In this document: positions 23,640 to 37,710 of the stretch, one piece after another
How the letters are laid out: each line of letters begins with the position of its first letter
Position numbering within the stretch: position 1 is the first letter of the stretch
Source of the DNA: Tubiluchus corallicola
Taxonomy: Eukaryota > Priapulida > Priapulimorpha > Priapulimorphida > Tubiluchidae
Length of the DNA: 64,000 bases
Direction: 5' to 3'
NCBI GenBank assembly: GCA_030141605.1
Contig: JAQGDQ010000001.1
Location: 1,708,501 to 1,772,500 of the forward strand
The notes under the pieces: model-generated
The model's input: the letters and a program-made list of their open reading frames with translations, nothing else
Database searches by the model: none
What the model was told of the DNA's origin: nothing
Program-made: the position numbers and the translations under genes

Positions 23640-25250
23640 TTATCTAACACATACGTCAATTCTACTTTATTGCACAAATACAATAACGTATCATGGCAAA
23701 AAATTACATTTACAAAAGGTCAAAGTACAAAAACAAATACAATTATGCAACGTTGCAAAAGCATTGGTTTGTACAACTTAATTAAATAGCCTACTTAAAT
23801 CTAACAAGAAATGTGCTCTTATGAAATCATATTTTATGCTACAATTGCAAATAACTAATATAAACACAAAACCTAAATAACTATAATCACAAACGAGATT
23901 GAATTACACAATCACTGCACAAGGTTTATCCTCACAGATTACAACCAAGATATAACTGCCTTTTTCATCTGACATTTATTTAAGTAGTTTCCAAAGTGAA
24001 TAAGGTCTTCTGGGTTTGTATTTGGAAAAAGTCACATTACTGAGCATACATTGCTTTTTTATAGAGTAAGATAGTTAGATTATATATTTTATGCTCATAT
24101 TTTTGTCTAATATCTTCATACAAAGGATATGTAAAAAGGTAATGTAATTGGTTTTCTACGTACAAATTTTGAGCTGTTGTTGTGAGAGACTGACAGTATT
24201 GACAAAGCCTCCCATCCTCTTTTTTATTTTTATGTCTCTCGCGTTCTATTTCCAGGTCATGGTTGTTGATACATAATTTTGTAATTTTTTAACTCTGTTT
24301 CTTATTATAAATAATTTTTAAATAATATTCTAATTCATAATTGATTTTTACATGTCTACACAATTGTTTTTTGCCACCATTTTGACTAGTGTCGTTATGT
24401 ACCGCTGTAAAACACGGTTTTCTGTACCTCCTCTGATTTGAGTTCGTTACCGAATTCTTTTAATTTGCAATTCAGACACATTTTATCTTTTTTATCTACA
24501 CTTTGTTTGAAATCCTGGAATTGTTTGAAATCCATTTTGCACAAAGCTGTTTCATTTCTTCATGAGACTGGTAACTATACATATTTTTAAAATTAATAAT
24601 GTATTTCTTGGCTTTATATGTTTCATTAATAGATATTTGTGAAGAATTGTTGATGCTTTAATTAGCAGTGGGTATGCCTAATTCAGCTTTACCGCTATAT
24701 TGGAACACTTCCCCGGACACCTAAAACCCATTTTAAGAATCTGTTCTGAAGATACTCGAATGAAAAAAAGATTCTTTAAAAGTTTTTCTGAGTTGTCAGT
24801 GTTTACGTTATTTACTTTACTGATAAAAGACTGACACGAAATTTCACAGCTATAAAGTGCTACTGGTAAGTCTAAGGATTCAGATAGGTAAAGAAGTATA
24901 TTTACATCAAAACTGTATTGAAATATTTTAATTTAAATAATGCCTAAATGCTTTGTTTTCTCATTGTGTCACAGTGCTTTGTGCATGAACCATTGTTTGT
25001 AAAATACATTCCTAGGTATTTGATATGTTTTTGTTTTTATAAAGTATAATATCATGTATTATAATATAAGATAAAAGTGAATATTCAATATTTTACTGGA
25101 TGGTTTGTTTCCAAAGGTAACAACTTTAGCTTTGGTATGATTAATTTGTAATGAGTTCTGTTTTGCTTATAAAGTTAGTTTGTTGATTTTATTTTGTAGC
25201 CCTTCTTTAGAGATGTTTAAGTTGAAGGTTCAGCTTGATACAGAATGAAG
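23640..25250 (-). mobile_element. Degenerate LINE remnant (RT thumb to C-terminal Cys motif)
   Basis: The reverse complement of about 25030-25250 reads as an RT thumb region with segments like QNSLQINHTKAKVVTFGNK, followed by a YLG-like strand. Further on (about 24600-24750) comes a region like CPGKCSNIAVKLN, and near 24170-24240 a C-terminal block of the form CQYC...ENQLHYLF..PLY..IRQ, as found at the end of many invertebrate LINE polyproteins. Stops and frameshifts are frequent, so the element is dead. The exact borders are uncertain. Confidence 0.6.
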
Positions 25251-25289
25251 GTTTCTTGTCTTGGCAGATGGCGGTTACTGAAAAATAAG

Positions 25290-25830
25290 CGTAAGTGTAT
25301 TCCTCATTCCTTATTGATTAACAATATGCAGATAATATTGGGTGGATTAGTGTATCAAATTTTCAAACTAACACAGTAAAAAGGGATTTTTCAAAAAAAA
25401 ACTAGAGGAAAGAAATCTTCAAGTAAACCAGTCAAAAACAGAAGAATATATTTTTGAAGAGATGGTAACCAGTCTTGGAAAAAGTGCAATACATGGGCAC
25501 TTTTCTAAGCACCGAAGATGTCATTAAAAACAGAAAGCAAAAAGCAATGCATGCTTTTCTCCAGCACAAGAATGTATTAACTAGCAAGAAATTAAGTCTT
25601 ATCTATTGATGCACCTCGAAAATCTAAGATACAGTAGTAAGTCTAAGCAAAAAAGTCACACTGTTTTCGAACTGTGTTTGAAATCTGTTTCAGATCTAAG
25701 AAAAAAGGCCACAGAATTTTTCTCAAACTGTTTTGAAAGTAAAGAAAAGGGAACATGATCCATGGAAGATGCAATTATAACAATTTTTATATTTCCTATA
25801 TATATATAATTTTATATTTTTATAGCAAAC
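25290..25830 (+). mobile_element. Degenerate LINE reverse transcriptase fragment, plus strand
   Basis: The plus strand reads QYADNIGWIS near 25325, equivalent to the YADD catalytic box with the second Asp changed to Asn. It is followed by a helix ending NLQVNQSKTE and a segment FLSTEDVIKNRKQKAMHAFLQ typical of the thumb region of endonuclease-reverse transcriptases. It is a second LINE family, oriented opposite to the remnant immediately upstream, with frameshifts. Confidence 0.55.
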
Positions 25831-26099
25831 AAACTGACTAGTAAAATAAATAAATCTGTTCAATAGCTTTATATTCGTTTAGAAACTGTGGTTTTTGTTG
25901 CAACAAACACATTCAGGTATACATCAATTTTGGTTAAGTTTATATGCTTATTCCACTACTGGCTATGTTTCATGCACAATACAACTGCACGGCAAGATGT
26001 TTGTCTGACTTTGGCAACTTGCGCACTGGACTACAAAAGCCATGACATCATCCTCGATAAGGGCTATAGTATTAAGGTTAAATTGGACAAAAATTGTGA

Positions 26100-26162
26100 A
26101 TTGCAGTTTTTGTTATCTAGTCCGGATAATCCAATATTCCAAATAATTGGGGTCCCGCTGTA
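26100..26162. mobile_element. Possible pogo/Tigger-type terminal inverted repeat
   Basis: Read in reverse complement from 26162, the sequence begins cagcgggaccccaattattt and continues through attatccggactagata. This resembles the CAGT...ATTATCCGGA ends of Tigger/pogo elements, and a TA dinucleotide follows the end. I could not find the partner end, so only one terminus is claimed. Confidence 0.3.
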
Positions 26163-26169
26163 CTAGTCT

Positions 26170-27038
26170 ACAGTACTAGTAATAGAGTTATGTTGTTATT
26201 ATTCGACAATTTTGTAAATGCTATTTTGCTGAGAAACAACACTTTTCCTGTTATTCGTCGTAACACAAATTGTACTGTTAACTGTTTTTCCATGTGCTTC
26301 CTGTGAAACAGTTGTCGTAGGGTACTAAGTCACTAAGCATAGCGTCTGAAGCCGTTATTGCGTTAACTGCTAAGCCACTCCATGAGGACTAAGAAATTCA
26401 GTAGTGTTCTGGGAAAAGTATTGTTTGATCTGTGGTTCATGGAAATTTTACAGCGGATGTATCTTTGCTTGAGAAAATCCCCATTAAGGCTTGATCAGGA
26501 TGTTGCTAATTTTATGTAAGCATTGTACACTGCACAGTCTGTAGTACTTTGCAGATTGATCATAAGCCAAAACAGTCAGTGGCCTCAAGTTTCTTCAACA
26601 TATGCACATCTCACATTTTGGCAAATATGTGTGCAAATAATAATAATGAATTAATGGTAAACGATTGTAGATAACTATTGTGTTCTGATTGACAGGCACA
26701 GCTATAAGAAACTTGTTTGATTTTTAGTCAAATCCTGCAAAATGTTGCATCAGATAAACATTAAAAAGTGCAAGTTTTACAGTAGCTGCTGTGTTCTGTA
26801 AAAACACTTATGGATTTGGATAGTTACGAATTAATCAACCGTGACAGTTTAAAGGCAAAACAGCATGATAGGAAAGATTGCATCTGATACCAAAATATTA
26901 ATAAGTGATAAAACTACTAATTCTAATAAAGGTGTGATCAAGTCATGTTGAATGAGTTAAATTGCTATTTATTGTATTGTAGAGCTTGGAAGACTATTTT
27001 GCTTTGAAGCCAATTAGTGGAGCTCATCTTCTACTGAA
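26170..27038. other. Upstream region of CMTR2
   Basis: Non-coding sequence with no clear core promoter motif. A splice acceptor (tattgtattgtag) ends at 26982, leaving 56 bases before the CMTR2 start codon, with an in-frame TAG at 27015. Confidence 0.4.
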
Positions 27039-30000
27039 ATGATGGGGTTTGAGCCAAAAGCATGTTGTGGGTCGAAGCGAAATAAGAAAGCTAGGCATCA
27101 CTCTGGTCGCCGTAGCTATATCCGCAATTATGCTCCTGCAGTGTATTTTGAAGTTAGCCAGCTGTTTGACAAGAAATTCTCTTATTCCAAATGTCCATCT
27201 TGGACGCTTGTAGATTCCAGTAAGATATTTGAATCACCAACCTGGCAGGTACAGATTTCCATTTTTTTATTCAAGTACTTGCGATTGGTACAAGAGCATC
27301 ACTTTCGCTGTACTAGTTTCTGCCACTTTTCTTTATTTTCAACAAAGTTCAAGTAATGTGTATTAATCTTCATGACGTTAACCTTCCACCCTAACTGAGA
27401 AGAAAATAATAACTCCTAGGATTGGCACCAAAATATAAACGCTTTCTTTCCGTGCAACTATATTGAAATTTACTAAAATCTGTAGCGTAAACTTAATGAG
27501 CATTTGTATTTGTGACTTAGTATTAGTGTTTTTATAATGATGTAAATCATTTTGAGCACAAAGTGTCTATACTTTAAAAGTTTATGAATAAATGCAGAGG
27601 CAGTGTAAAATAAATAACGGTTGTGTTTTATATGTGTACATCTAAGGCGTGTTAGGTCGTGCATAGGATTGTGCTTATTATTGTTATTATTTAAACTACA
27701 GTAAGTTGGTAGCAAGTATACCTGTGCTTGTCAGTTGGAGACACGAATCAGATCAAAATACTTTTGCCACAGGTGTGGAGTATCACGAATAAAACAAACT
27801 ATGATTTCTTTACTTGAAACAAGCTATGCCTCAACGAAGTAATTTTTTTAATTGAAAAAACTATTTGACAACTAAGGACTAATAAAGGGTTTATAACATA
27901 CCACAAAATGTAAGCTTAACAACACACAAAAAGTGATATACATTATTCTTTGCCCTATGTTTTATAGTCCTAAGCTTAATGCAGGTAGCTGATTCTTTAA
28001 ATTTAATACTTGCCTATGTAATGCTACCCAGTTTAACTATGAAGCCAGGTTGTCCAGTGCTCTACACCTTAAAGCATTGTTCAGACAAGCTGTTAATGAT
28101 TTTTTGCCATCTAGACACGGGCTGCTGCAGCAAAAGGAGACCCGGGCTAATTGCCAAGTGTGGATAATTGCTTTTTATCATCGTCAATCAAAAATGATCT
28201 TAGTTTTTTTTACAATAAACTTTTTGTGGTTGTAATACCGATTCTTTTAATACTACAGTTTCGAAGTGTGCACTAATATACTGTTATTAAAGTGACTCAT
28301 AGAGATAAGAAATCTCATTTTTTATTTCAGTATTGCCATTTATATTATGGTATATGAGCTGTTATTACATATTTTTGTAGATATCCAAACTGCAGAACTT
28401 AAAAGAAAAACTAAATAAAGTGAAGGATAGTTTGAGTGACAAAGAGATAAATGTCTGGCACGCACACACTGAGAAAACCAATAAAGCGGGAAGTATTATT
28501 AACCATTTGAGAAGTTTTGTAAACCCTGAGCTGTGTACACAAGCTTGGACGAAATTTTACGAAATACTCGGAACTTTTCCGCTAATTCCAGGTAACTTTC
28601 AAATGTTTTGACAGGCTGTTTTTTCCAAATTGTTAGTGAAAAAAGTAGTTCCAATCTTGTGAGATTATTTTTAAAAATAGTTGAATGTCTGAAATTGCAA
28701 CACCTAGCCAAATGACTAGGTAACGTCTTTATGTAAATTTTAAAAATAGTCCAAGCTTAATAAATTATGAATGCAGTTTTTATAATTTTGCTGTCCCTGT
28801 CATTATGAATACATCAAATATGCATAAATTTAGTGTTAAAGGTTGATTTCTTGGTGAATAATTGCACTGGTAGTATACTCGCTTAATATTTCACAGCGCT
28901 GAATGTGTATTATAATACAAATAGTTCGAATATGAAATCTGCACTACATATCGCAATTAATGAGATGTAAAAAAGTCATTTGAAGTATTTGCTTTTACGT
29001 CTTAGTTTTAAATATATATCTAGAGTTACTGGTTATTGGTTATTTGCTTAAGTGCTATATTTATGATATTCTACAGATGGTGATGAACAGTTTAATTCTG
29101 TTCATTTGTGTGAAGCACCTGGAGCCTTTATAACTAGTCTCAACCATTACATTAAGTCTAGGAGAATCTCGGTTCCCTGGACGTGGCTTGCAACAACGCT
29201 AAACCCATACTACGAAGGAAATGACCCTTTTGTAATGATAGACGATGATAGGTGCTGGTTTTAAATATTTATGTAATTCATCAGTTTTGCTCTTGTGTCA
29301 CAGTATTTTTGATTATGTATTCAAGGCACGAATTTCTGACAAACTTCTCTAGAAATATGTGAAATTTGTTCTACAGTAGCTTTTACTAGAAAAGCATTAT
29401 ATATATACGCACAGTTTTGTTTGCTTTGCGCCGCCTATTGTTTACGTGCACAATCTTGTTTTTGGAAAAATCGTGACAGCTACAGAATTTCATATGTAAT
29501 TTTTCATTTGAAGGCTGTCCAAGTCATTTAGTCAACTTGCATTTATGTTTTATGGTCATATTGTTACATTTAAATACTATTATTACAGGTTCATAGTTAC
29601 AACTTTAAAATCTTGGTACTTTGGCAAGGACAACACAGGTGATGTGACAAAGTTGTCGAATTTGCTGGGCTTGCTGGAAGAAGTTGACAAGAAACTGGAT
29701 GTTGTTCATTTGGCAAGTACTCAAGATTTGGATTGTCAATATTTGACATTTGTAAATTAATTTGTTTATTACTAGCTCTTGTTGTATCTGTGGACCTGGT
29801 GATGTTGTCATGCGCTACTTTGGTTGTGAGAATGAAAATTTATTAAGACACATTTTTTTTATATTAAGTAATCACAGGCATATAGTAACAGTAGACAAAA
29901 ATAGTGGCATTTTCATGTTTATTAGATTTCAGAAGTGAAATGCAAGAAAACAAATATTCTAAATAATATAATTGTTATATAAATGTAGCTATTTATACCT

Positions 30001-33000
30001 AAAATATAACTAACATATTTTTGTTAAATTTTTGATATTGATTTGCTGATTTACCACAGAGTGTGCACAACTCACAAAATCGCATCAAACTACGCTATTC
30101 AGCATTACTAATACTGGTGTAACAAACAAATGTTTTCATTTGGTTACAAGTTTCTTAGCCACTGAGCTAGTAGGCAAGGAACCTGTGAACATTTTACTAT
30201 ATTCTGTAGTTAACTGTGATTTCATCTACTTTCACATGTTTGTCAGTTAGTAAATTGTAGTGTTTTTGGCAGTTATGCATATTTCTGTGACTTTATATGA
30301 CTAACACTCATACTTAATATGCCTGTGCCTGTTTACTATATTTTGTAAATCTGAACTTGTAATCTTGTAATGTAACTTTTGTATGAACGCATTTTTACCA
30401 GGTGACAGCAGATGGTAGTTTTAATTGTCAGAACAATCCAGCTGCACAAGAGCAGATTACGGCACCCTTGTATTACTGTGAAATGGTTTCTGCTTTTCAT
30501 ATTCTTTCACCAGGTGGCTCATTTATCCTGAAAATGTTTACACTGTTTGAGCACACGTCAGTCTGCTCCATATATCTATTGAATTGCCTGTTTGATGAGG
30601 TTTGTGACCTTATTCATTAATTTATGTCAAAATAGACTGTAGCAAAGCCATGTAAATTCTAATTTTTTGAGACAAATGTCCTGAAATCTATATTATGAAC
30701 TTGGTGGTCAGGGTTCTTGATGTTTCACTTCTACTTTTTGCTTTTGTTATTCCAGGTAACTATTTTTAAGCCAGCTACTAGTAAATCTGGTAATTCAGAA
30801 GTGTATGTTATCTGTCAAGGTTACTGTGGCAAATCTAAGTTTCCTTCCACTTTTCAAAAACTTTTACAAGAATATGGTAGGTTTACTGTCTGTTAACATT
30901 GTTTTAATATCAAATTTCCAATGTATTTTAAAAATACACTTGTATGTCAAAATTCTGAGACAGAAGCCTTCCAATTACTGTATGTCATAGCAGTGATGAT
31001 ACATCATTATAGCTAATCTTAAAATATTAGTACCCTCATGTTGAGATTTCTCGATATATAAACATTATATTCATACACTCATATCTGGGTTTTCTGGAAC
31101 TCGCTTTCGGAAGAATATATCTGAAGGGTTATAGAAGGGATATCGGTAGAATCAGACAAAATACTAGTTCCACATATTACGGATATAGTCCGTAGCTTTG
31201 CGAGCTGACCACTATTTATTTTTTATTTATTTATTTATTAAATATATCCACAATGATCATTACAGCATTGTACATAAAAGTATTTAATAATATATTTATT
31301 ATTATGTGCACAAGATGCCAAGCCGCAAATGACCCGTGGGGTACTCAAGAAGTAATTACTTGTTTAGAGTACCCCAAATGAATGTGGACTGAGTGTAATA
31401 GAAAAGAGCAGTAAAGGAGTAGAAGGAAAGGTTAATAGAGAATAGAAAGAAGGAGAAAGATGTGGTGGTATCTGTATGAGTAACATGACCTATAGAAATG
31501 TGAAAATTGACATAGCCAGCAACACAATGGATTCCGACAGGGACAGCAGTGTAATTAATCAAATTGATTTGTTCTGTATAATTAGAAAAGATTTCACTTT
31601 TGAAATTTCTTTTGAAGTTATTTATAGATAAAGAATTTTTTATGTATTCGTCGATGTTATTCCAAAGTCTAGGGCCAGTGTTAGTGATGAAGTGCCTTGC
31701 CGCGTCAGTCCTGCAACACTTAATACGAAATTTGTTAAATCTTGTTGAGTAATGTCTTACGTTAATAGATAATGGGTTTAAAAAGAAAGCGGGGAGAAGT
31801 TTATGTTTGGTTTTGTAGATGTATACAGCGGTATTCAGGTTTATTAGATCATTTAGCACTAGGATGGAATAATTCTTAAAAAGATTAAGACCTACATGTT
31901 CACGCTTGTTCAAATTAGCTATCAATCTTATAAATTTACGTTGTAGAGAGTTTAGTTTAACTAGAGTTGAAGGGTAAAAAGTTGGTGGGCTGTCACTTTG
32001 TTTACACCTTGCTCAGAAACAAACTACTTAATGTGATTGTTTGGACTACGTATGTTATAGTGCACAGAAGTGTAGTAAGACGAAACAAAAATAGTAGAAG
32101 CTCATTGATCACACAAAAGTATCTTATTTAAGTATGTGCAGAAAAATATAGAGTCAATTGTGCTGAGTTATTTGAGTCAATTGCCAACGGTTTTTATATA
32201 CTTTTGCATGGGAGTGGCCCATACTAGATGTTTTTGAGACAATTAGGCTATTGATTCTACATTATTGTGAGTCTAATACACGGTGCCTACTGTATTAGTT
32301 TAGTCACTAAATATGGACAATCGGCATATTCAGATTGATGCTGCCTGCTTTTGTCCGGCAAACCGAGATATGAGTGTATATTGTTGGATTTATAATAGTC
32401 AATTAAGATATGTTAATATATTGTAAAATATTTATTTAAAGGTAGTGTGGCATAGTATATTCAGTGTAGTGCCGCATACTACATGTAGCATGGCATGCTA
32501 TGGATAATTCGGAAAATGAGTGATAGACGCATAAGTTATCACGTCCTTTGTTTGTGATCAGCTCCTTTGTCGAACACTTTGTCAATAGTATAAAATACAG
32601 TACATTATGTCTTTTGTAACCAAACTGTTTATCGCAATTTGCGTTGTTTTGTACTTAGCTTGGCTTGCTTAAGTTAAATGTCTTTTTTATTGGCAGACTC
32701 TGCGAGTGATATGTTTTCCAATTCTATGGTTTCACTAGCAAACATTCCAGACAGTTTCATTGAGCAACACTTGGAATGTTGCTCCTTTTTTACTTCCTGT
32801 CAAATTGAAACAATAGAAGCAAATAAAGATTTATGGGAGAATTCCACAGAGTCAGTTTGGAGGTATTTAAAGGATGTTAAAGAACTAGCTGTGCAGACTT
32901 ACTGTGAGCGTTTCCAAATGGGTGCTATTGCTGATTCAGAAAAAATATCTTCTGCAAGTCAGGTAATATTAATGGTTCATGTGTAACTAGGTACATTCCT

Positions 33001-36000
33001 TTACGAAAAATATTTTAGTAGTACAATATTAAAAAATGCACTGAACAACAATCTTTATCAATGAATCAACTTTCTCAATTTCAAATGTTTAACAACTGTT
33101 CTGAAAGAAATTGGCATTAATTTTATTTTTGTCTGAATATTAAATGTGTATATTCAACAGCTTGCAAGCACAGAGACCTAGATATAGTGATTTTATTAAA
33201 CGAGTACAGTTATGCCTTGCTATTTGCAAATTCTTCATTTGCTCATTTCATGAGCAGAACTCTTAATGAAACAACATTTTTATCATTTTCAGAACTTTAT
33301 CTTGTTATTTTCACATTATAAATAATTTACGATTGTATACTAACTTTTCAACACTTGGCCCAACACTTGTGTCTAACATAACAGACAATTTTTTAAAATT
33401 ACAGCTAAATATTTAAAAACCAAATGCAAAATTTACAGTTTTTTTAGATGTGATAGACCTTAAAGAATAAAACATGTTGTTAGCTATGAATGCAGCTTTT
33501 TTTAATTTGAAAAAGTGTTGGATGGTTGGTCATGAGTGAATGAGTTAACAGTGACATAGTTCTACCTTAAATACACCTGGTATTTTGGTCTAGTTATACA
33601 ACTAATATCATGAACTAAAAAGAAATAAAAAATATTTTTCAGACAAAAAATTCTTTCGTATCAAAAAGTTACGCAAGTCAAGGAGGGCGAAAACTGAGAG
33701 GCAGTTTTGTAGAGAGACTCAAAAGTCCCAAGCCACATACTTGGCGTGAAAAAACATTTAAGGTCTTGGAACCATGTCAAATGCCATGTGGCTACTACTG
33801 GTGGTCACTCAAGGTGTGTTAAGTGCTAGCTTATAGCTTGCCTTTGAAATAAATTTCAAAGTCTAGAAAATCTCAGTTTGAATTTTTGGATGCAGGTTCT
33901 GCAGCAAAGTTAAACACTATTGTTGGCTAGTGTATCTAAACTTTTCTAGGGAGTCCAGGGTACAGGTATTTTTTAATGTAAATTGTTACTTTTTCCGGCA
34001 ATGTAGCCTAACTTATCAGTACATGAAGCTCCCTACCATCTGGACAGAATGAGTGAATTCATTGAGGTGAAAGTTCTTACAACTGTTTGACTTATTTGCA
34101 GGTTGCTTCAGTTAGATGATGTTAGTCGTGACTTTAAGTTGTTTTAGAAATTTCTGTGAATTTTAAAAAATTCTGGTTGCATTCAAAAGTGCATAGCAAG
34201 CAGTTTCTTGATAACTAAGATTTCTCAATAATTTGTTGCATATCGATAATGTACTATAAAATATGTTGTGGTGCATTTGGTTTTCAGAAAAAGGCATTAG
34301 TTAGTAACCGAAACTGCATTAGTGTTTAAACATTTGTTTTCTGCTTCGTTTTGCAAAAATTTGCCTAATTATTATTGGTTTAATTTCTAGGCGCCAATAG
34401 AAGGAGCATCTTTGCAAACTAGTGACTTGGACATTGTTGTAGGAAAGAAGATGACTACAGTGTTGTCTACAAAATTTTGCAATCCGAATGTCATGGAGAT
34501 TTTTAATGAATCTCTTTGCGATGAAAAGGTTGTATGTTTGTGGTTTGATGCCATAATTTTTTATTACCTTACAGCATGTGCAATAAAAAAAATAATGAAA
34601 AGACCCTATAATTGATTGAGGTTTTGTTTATTGGACAGATTTACCAATGTGCTAGACCAGAATATTAAGTTGAGGTCTTTCGTTTTCTTTCCATTTTGTT
34701 TTGACAATACTTTTCTATTTTTTACGTTTATCTACTTTTTTCTTTCGTTGAAGCCATGTTAAAGCATAATGTTATAGCTGTGATAACAGCAGCAAATTTT
34801 CTTTTTGTACTGATTTATTTCATATTGATACTATGTGACATCCAGTATGGCATTGTACGTAAACATGAAAAATGCTTAGAGATGTAAAAGTGAAATACTT
34901 TAATAGGTTCAAGAGATGTTTGTACCCATTAAACTATTTCAACATGTTTCAAAGTGTTAACATATCAATAAAATAGGTGCAAAAATGCAGCAGGCTGTTA
35001 TGGCTATTTGTGTGCAATAACGCATGTTTAGAAAAAATAAAGTAATCTTGTTTGTGTTTTCTAGCTGATGTGTAAGCTCAAAGAAGCAACAGAACAGATT
35101 TCAGAATGGGTGCCATCATTTGTGCAGTTTCTTAATTCACAGTTGACTACTTCATCTGAATTTTACATCAGTTGTTTAGCAGAAATTAGCAGTACTTGTA
35201 CTTTTGCTAGTCATGTGATAAAGTGCTTGTCTGACACTGTGTCTCAGAAAGTAAGAAATGTTGGTTATTTTGCTTTATTTGATGCACTAATCACTAAAAT
35301 TAGAATATTTAACTAAAATTTGCCAAATTGTTTTGGTGCCATTGTACCTCGCTAATGTTTTAGCAGTTTCTCTAATTTTGTGAAACAGTTATTGAGTGCC
35401 AAATAGGTGGTTTGGCTTCTTTTGTATCAGTGAAACCATACAACCCATTAAAAACAGTAAATCTTAGGTTTTTAGTTTTACATTGTTACATTGCTAGAAA
35501 ACATTCATTAATAGCTTATTATTCTTGGCAAACGTATATCGAAAGTTGGGTAATGATCAGCATTACTAAGTTTAAGTATTCCTGGATTTTTTTTTATTAT
35601 ATTGGTTTATTTTCAGGTGGTAGTCAACACACTCACCGGTAAATCTTTGGACGAATCACATAGTGAGCAAGTAGGGCTTAGTGTGAAAAGTAGTTACGTA
35701 AGTGACACTCATCAGAAAAATAGACTTCTGAATGTTCAGACGGAAAAAACATATTTAAAAAGTGCAGCAAACCCTCAATGTGCACAAAATGTGTCACCGC
35801 TTTCTGTCGACGAAAGCTGTGATAAACTTGACTATGATGAAAGTAAAACCTCTGCTAGTACTACTTGGATACATATCGTTGATGTGACAGGGTTTTCACA
35901 GGAGGATATTAGCTACGGGAGAGAAGAACTAGCAGCTAGCTCTACACTTATTAGCCTTTGCTTGGAATCTTTAAATGTATGTTTATATTCTTGTTCTTGG

Positions 36001-37558
36001 CGAAATGTAGTTCTAAAGTTGTTAAAATTTAAAATTTTATATTTTATACTTTACTAAATGAAATAAAAAATTATGTTTTGTTATATTTTTTGTAGTATCA
36101 AGTTTACTTTGTTGTCCTATTAGGCTGTCTCTCCCGTTATTTGAGTTATCAAATGTGGCTTCCTGTAGTTTACATCTTTCTTTGTTAGTTTGTGTTACAC
36201 AAGCATTACATCTTTGCTTTTGGAAAAAACATGATTTCTGCATATTGCTAAAGTGTGAGCGATGGCAGTGAACAAGCTGGAATGGTGTATGAAAATAGTG
36301 TCTGCTTCTGCACTGTTGTGGCATGAAACTTGTGACAATGATAACATAGTCTTAAAATATTTAGCTTAACTGACTTGGTTATTTTGCTTTAGGAATTGAC
36401 GACATAATCTCAGTTAGTTCGCCTTTGATACTGTATTAATTAAATGCCTAAATGAACTAAAAAAAAACTAGATGATACAGCCTTCTACATTTATTGCTAG
36501 GCTTCTTATTTGGAAAAAGTTTTTATTATTTTGTTCATTGTTCATGATGCATTATTCACTTGGAATTATCTAGCTGTACCTGTAAGTGTACATCGTAGAT
36601 TACATTAGGTTTAGTATGTACCATGAATAAATTACTTAAATTGGAAGTGTCATTAAACCACTGCTTTTTCAGAGAAAGCAACAGTCTAAATAGTATATAG
36701 TTATAAACATGTGCATTTCACTTTCAGACTTTACCAACAGGAGGGGCACTGGTCATTGTCATGTTTGATTGTTTGACACGGGTGTCAATAGGAATGCTGT
36801 ATATCCTATACAAGCTTTTTAAACAGGTTTGTGCCAAGAATTTTAATGCAGTCAACATTGTGAGGGCTGGTGGCCCAGACATTTCTGTAAGTGTTCTGAC
36901 AAGAAAATCCTATGGCAGCTTTCAACATGACATTTTGATTTACAATAAAGAAAACAAACTTTTTATTCTTGTAATGGTTTCTTTCAGATCGGCTTCTTCA
37001 AACCATTGTGTAGTCTTGAAAGTTGTACTAGAGTGTTAGTGTGCACAGAGTTCAGGGGATGTGAATCAAACATCTTGTACCATTTACAATGTGCTTTAGA
37101 CACAGCAAATGTCTTTCCTGAGCAGCAGCTGTTACAAGTAACAAGCATCTCATGCTTGTTTGGTAAGACTGATTTTTTTTTGAGAATTAAGCTTGTTGAA
37201 GTTTAGGTTTCAGTTTCATTGTTGAGACAAAAGAAGTGCTAAGGCTGTGCTTTAAGGCCTGTATGAATTGATAAATCTTTGTATGTTGTGTCTTTGTGCA
37301 CTTAAGTAAGGTTTTAGAACATTCCTAATGGGATTCTAAAGGCATTGGTATCTGCATGAAATGTTACTTCTGATAAACAGCTGTAAAAATAATTCACCTC
37401 ATTCAACATATTTAAGCAGAATGGTAGCAGTCTTAAAAGTATCATAGTAAAATGTTATATTTTTTGCAGATAAAAATTTCTTCCACTTTATCTGTCAGAC
37501 AAATGATCAGATTTTGAGCAGTCGACTATTGCAGCTTGCGAAAATGGCAGATTTGTGA
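27039..37558 (+). CDS. CMTR2: CMTR2, cap-specific mRNA (nucleoside-2'-O-)-methyltransferase 2
   Basis: Transfers a methyl group from S-adenosylmethionine to the 2'-O of the second transcribed nucleotide of capped RNA (cap-2). Coding exons: 27039-27248, 28381-28591, 29077-29251, 29589-29712, 30402-30599, 30756-30876, 32697-32962, 33643-33813, 34391-34528, 35065-35250, 35617-35976, 36728-36886, 36988-37162, 37470-37558. They join to 860 residues; human CMTR2 is somewhat shorter. The Rossmann methyltransferase domain keeps NKAG with Lys105, the SAM loop CEAPGAF, TADGSF with Asp244, and ILKMFT with Lys284, the expected K-D-K catalytic set. The start is fixed by an in-frame upstream stop at 27015. 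Intron 4 is of GC-AG type. Intron 6 carries a LINE fragment. The C-terminal half is the inactive methyltransferase-like domain, conserved only in pattern. Confidence 0.93.
31212..31985 (-). mobile_element. 5'-truncated LINE in CMTR2 intron 6
   Basis: On the minus strand, from about 31985 to 31380, one frame reads as the RT C-terminal domain of a [21 protein letters not shown], then [20 protein letters not shown] and [21 protein letters not shown] 3' UTR follows and the copy ends in an (AAAT)n tail, visible on the plus strand as tttatttatttatt at about 31212-31240. The A-rich tandem tail and 5' truncation are hallmarks of target-primed LINE insertion. The long open frame (189 codons) suggests a fairly recent copy. 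Confidence 0.8.
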
Positions 37559-37631
37559 GTTAAAAAGCAGTGATCAGTAATATTTGCAGCTGATTTGAGG
37601 TGGAAATGGATTAATCCTGTATGTAGACTGT

Positions 37632-37710
37632 GTATATAATAAATAGTATATATGTATAATATTATATATGTACATATATAATATATATGTAGACAATATA
37701 TATATCTACT
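37632..37710. repeat. AT-rich microsatellite
   Basis: Impure (TA)n with tatatgtata-type interruptions, directly after the CMTR2 stop codon. Confidence 0.8.

Noticed and set aside
28499-28711. 70-codon minus-strand frame
   Set aside because: Antisense shadow of CMTR2 exon 2.
36037-36324. 95-codon minus-strand frame in a CMTR2 intron
   Set aside because: No family features; it lies inside intron 11 and looks like a chance opening.
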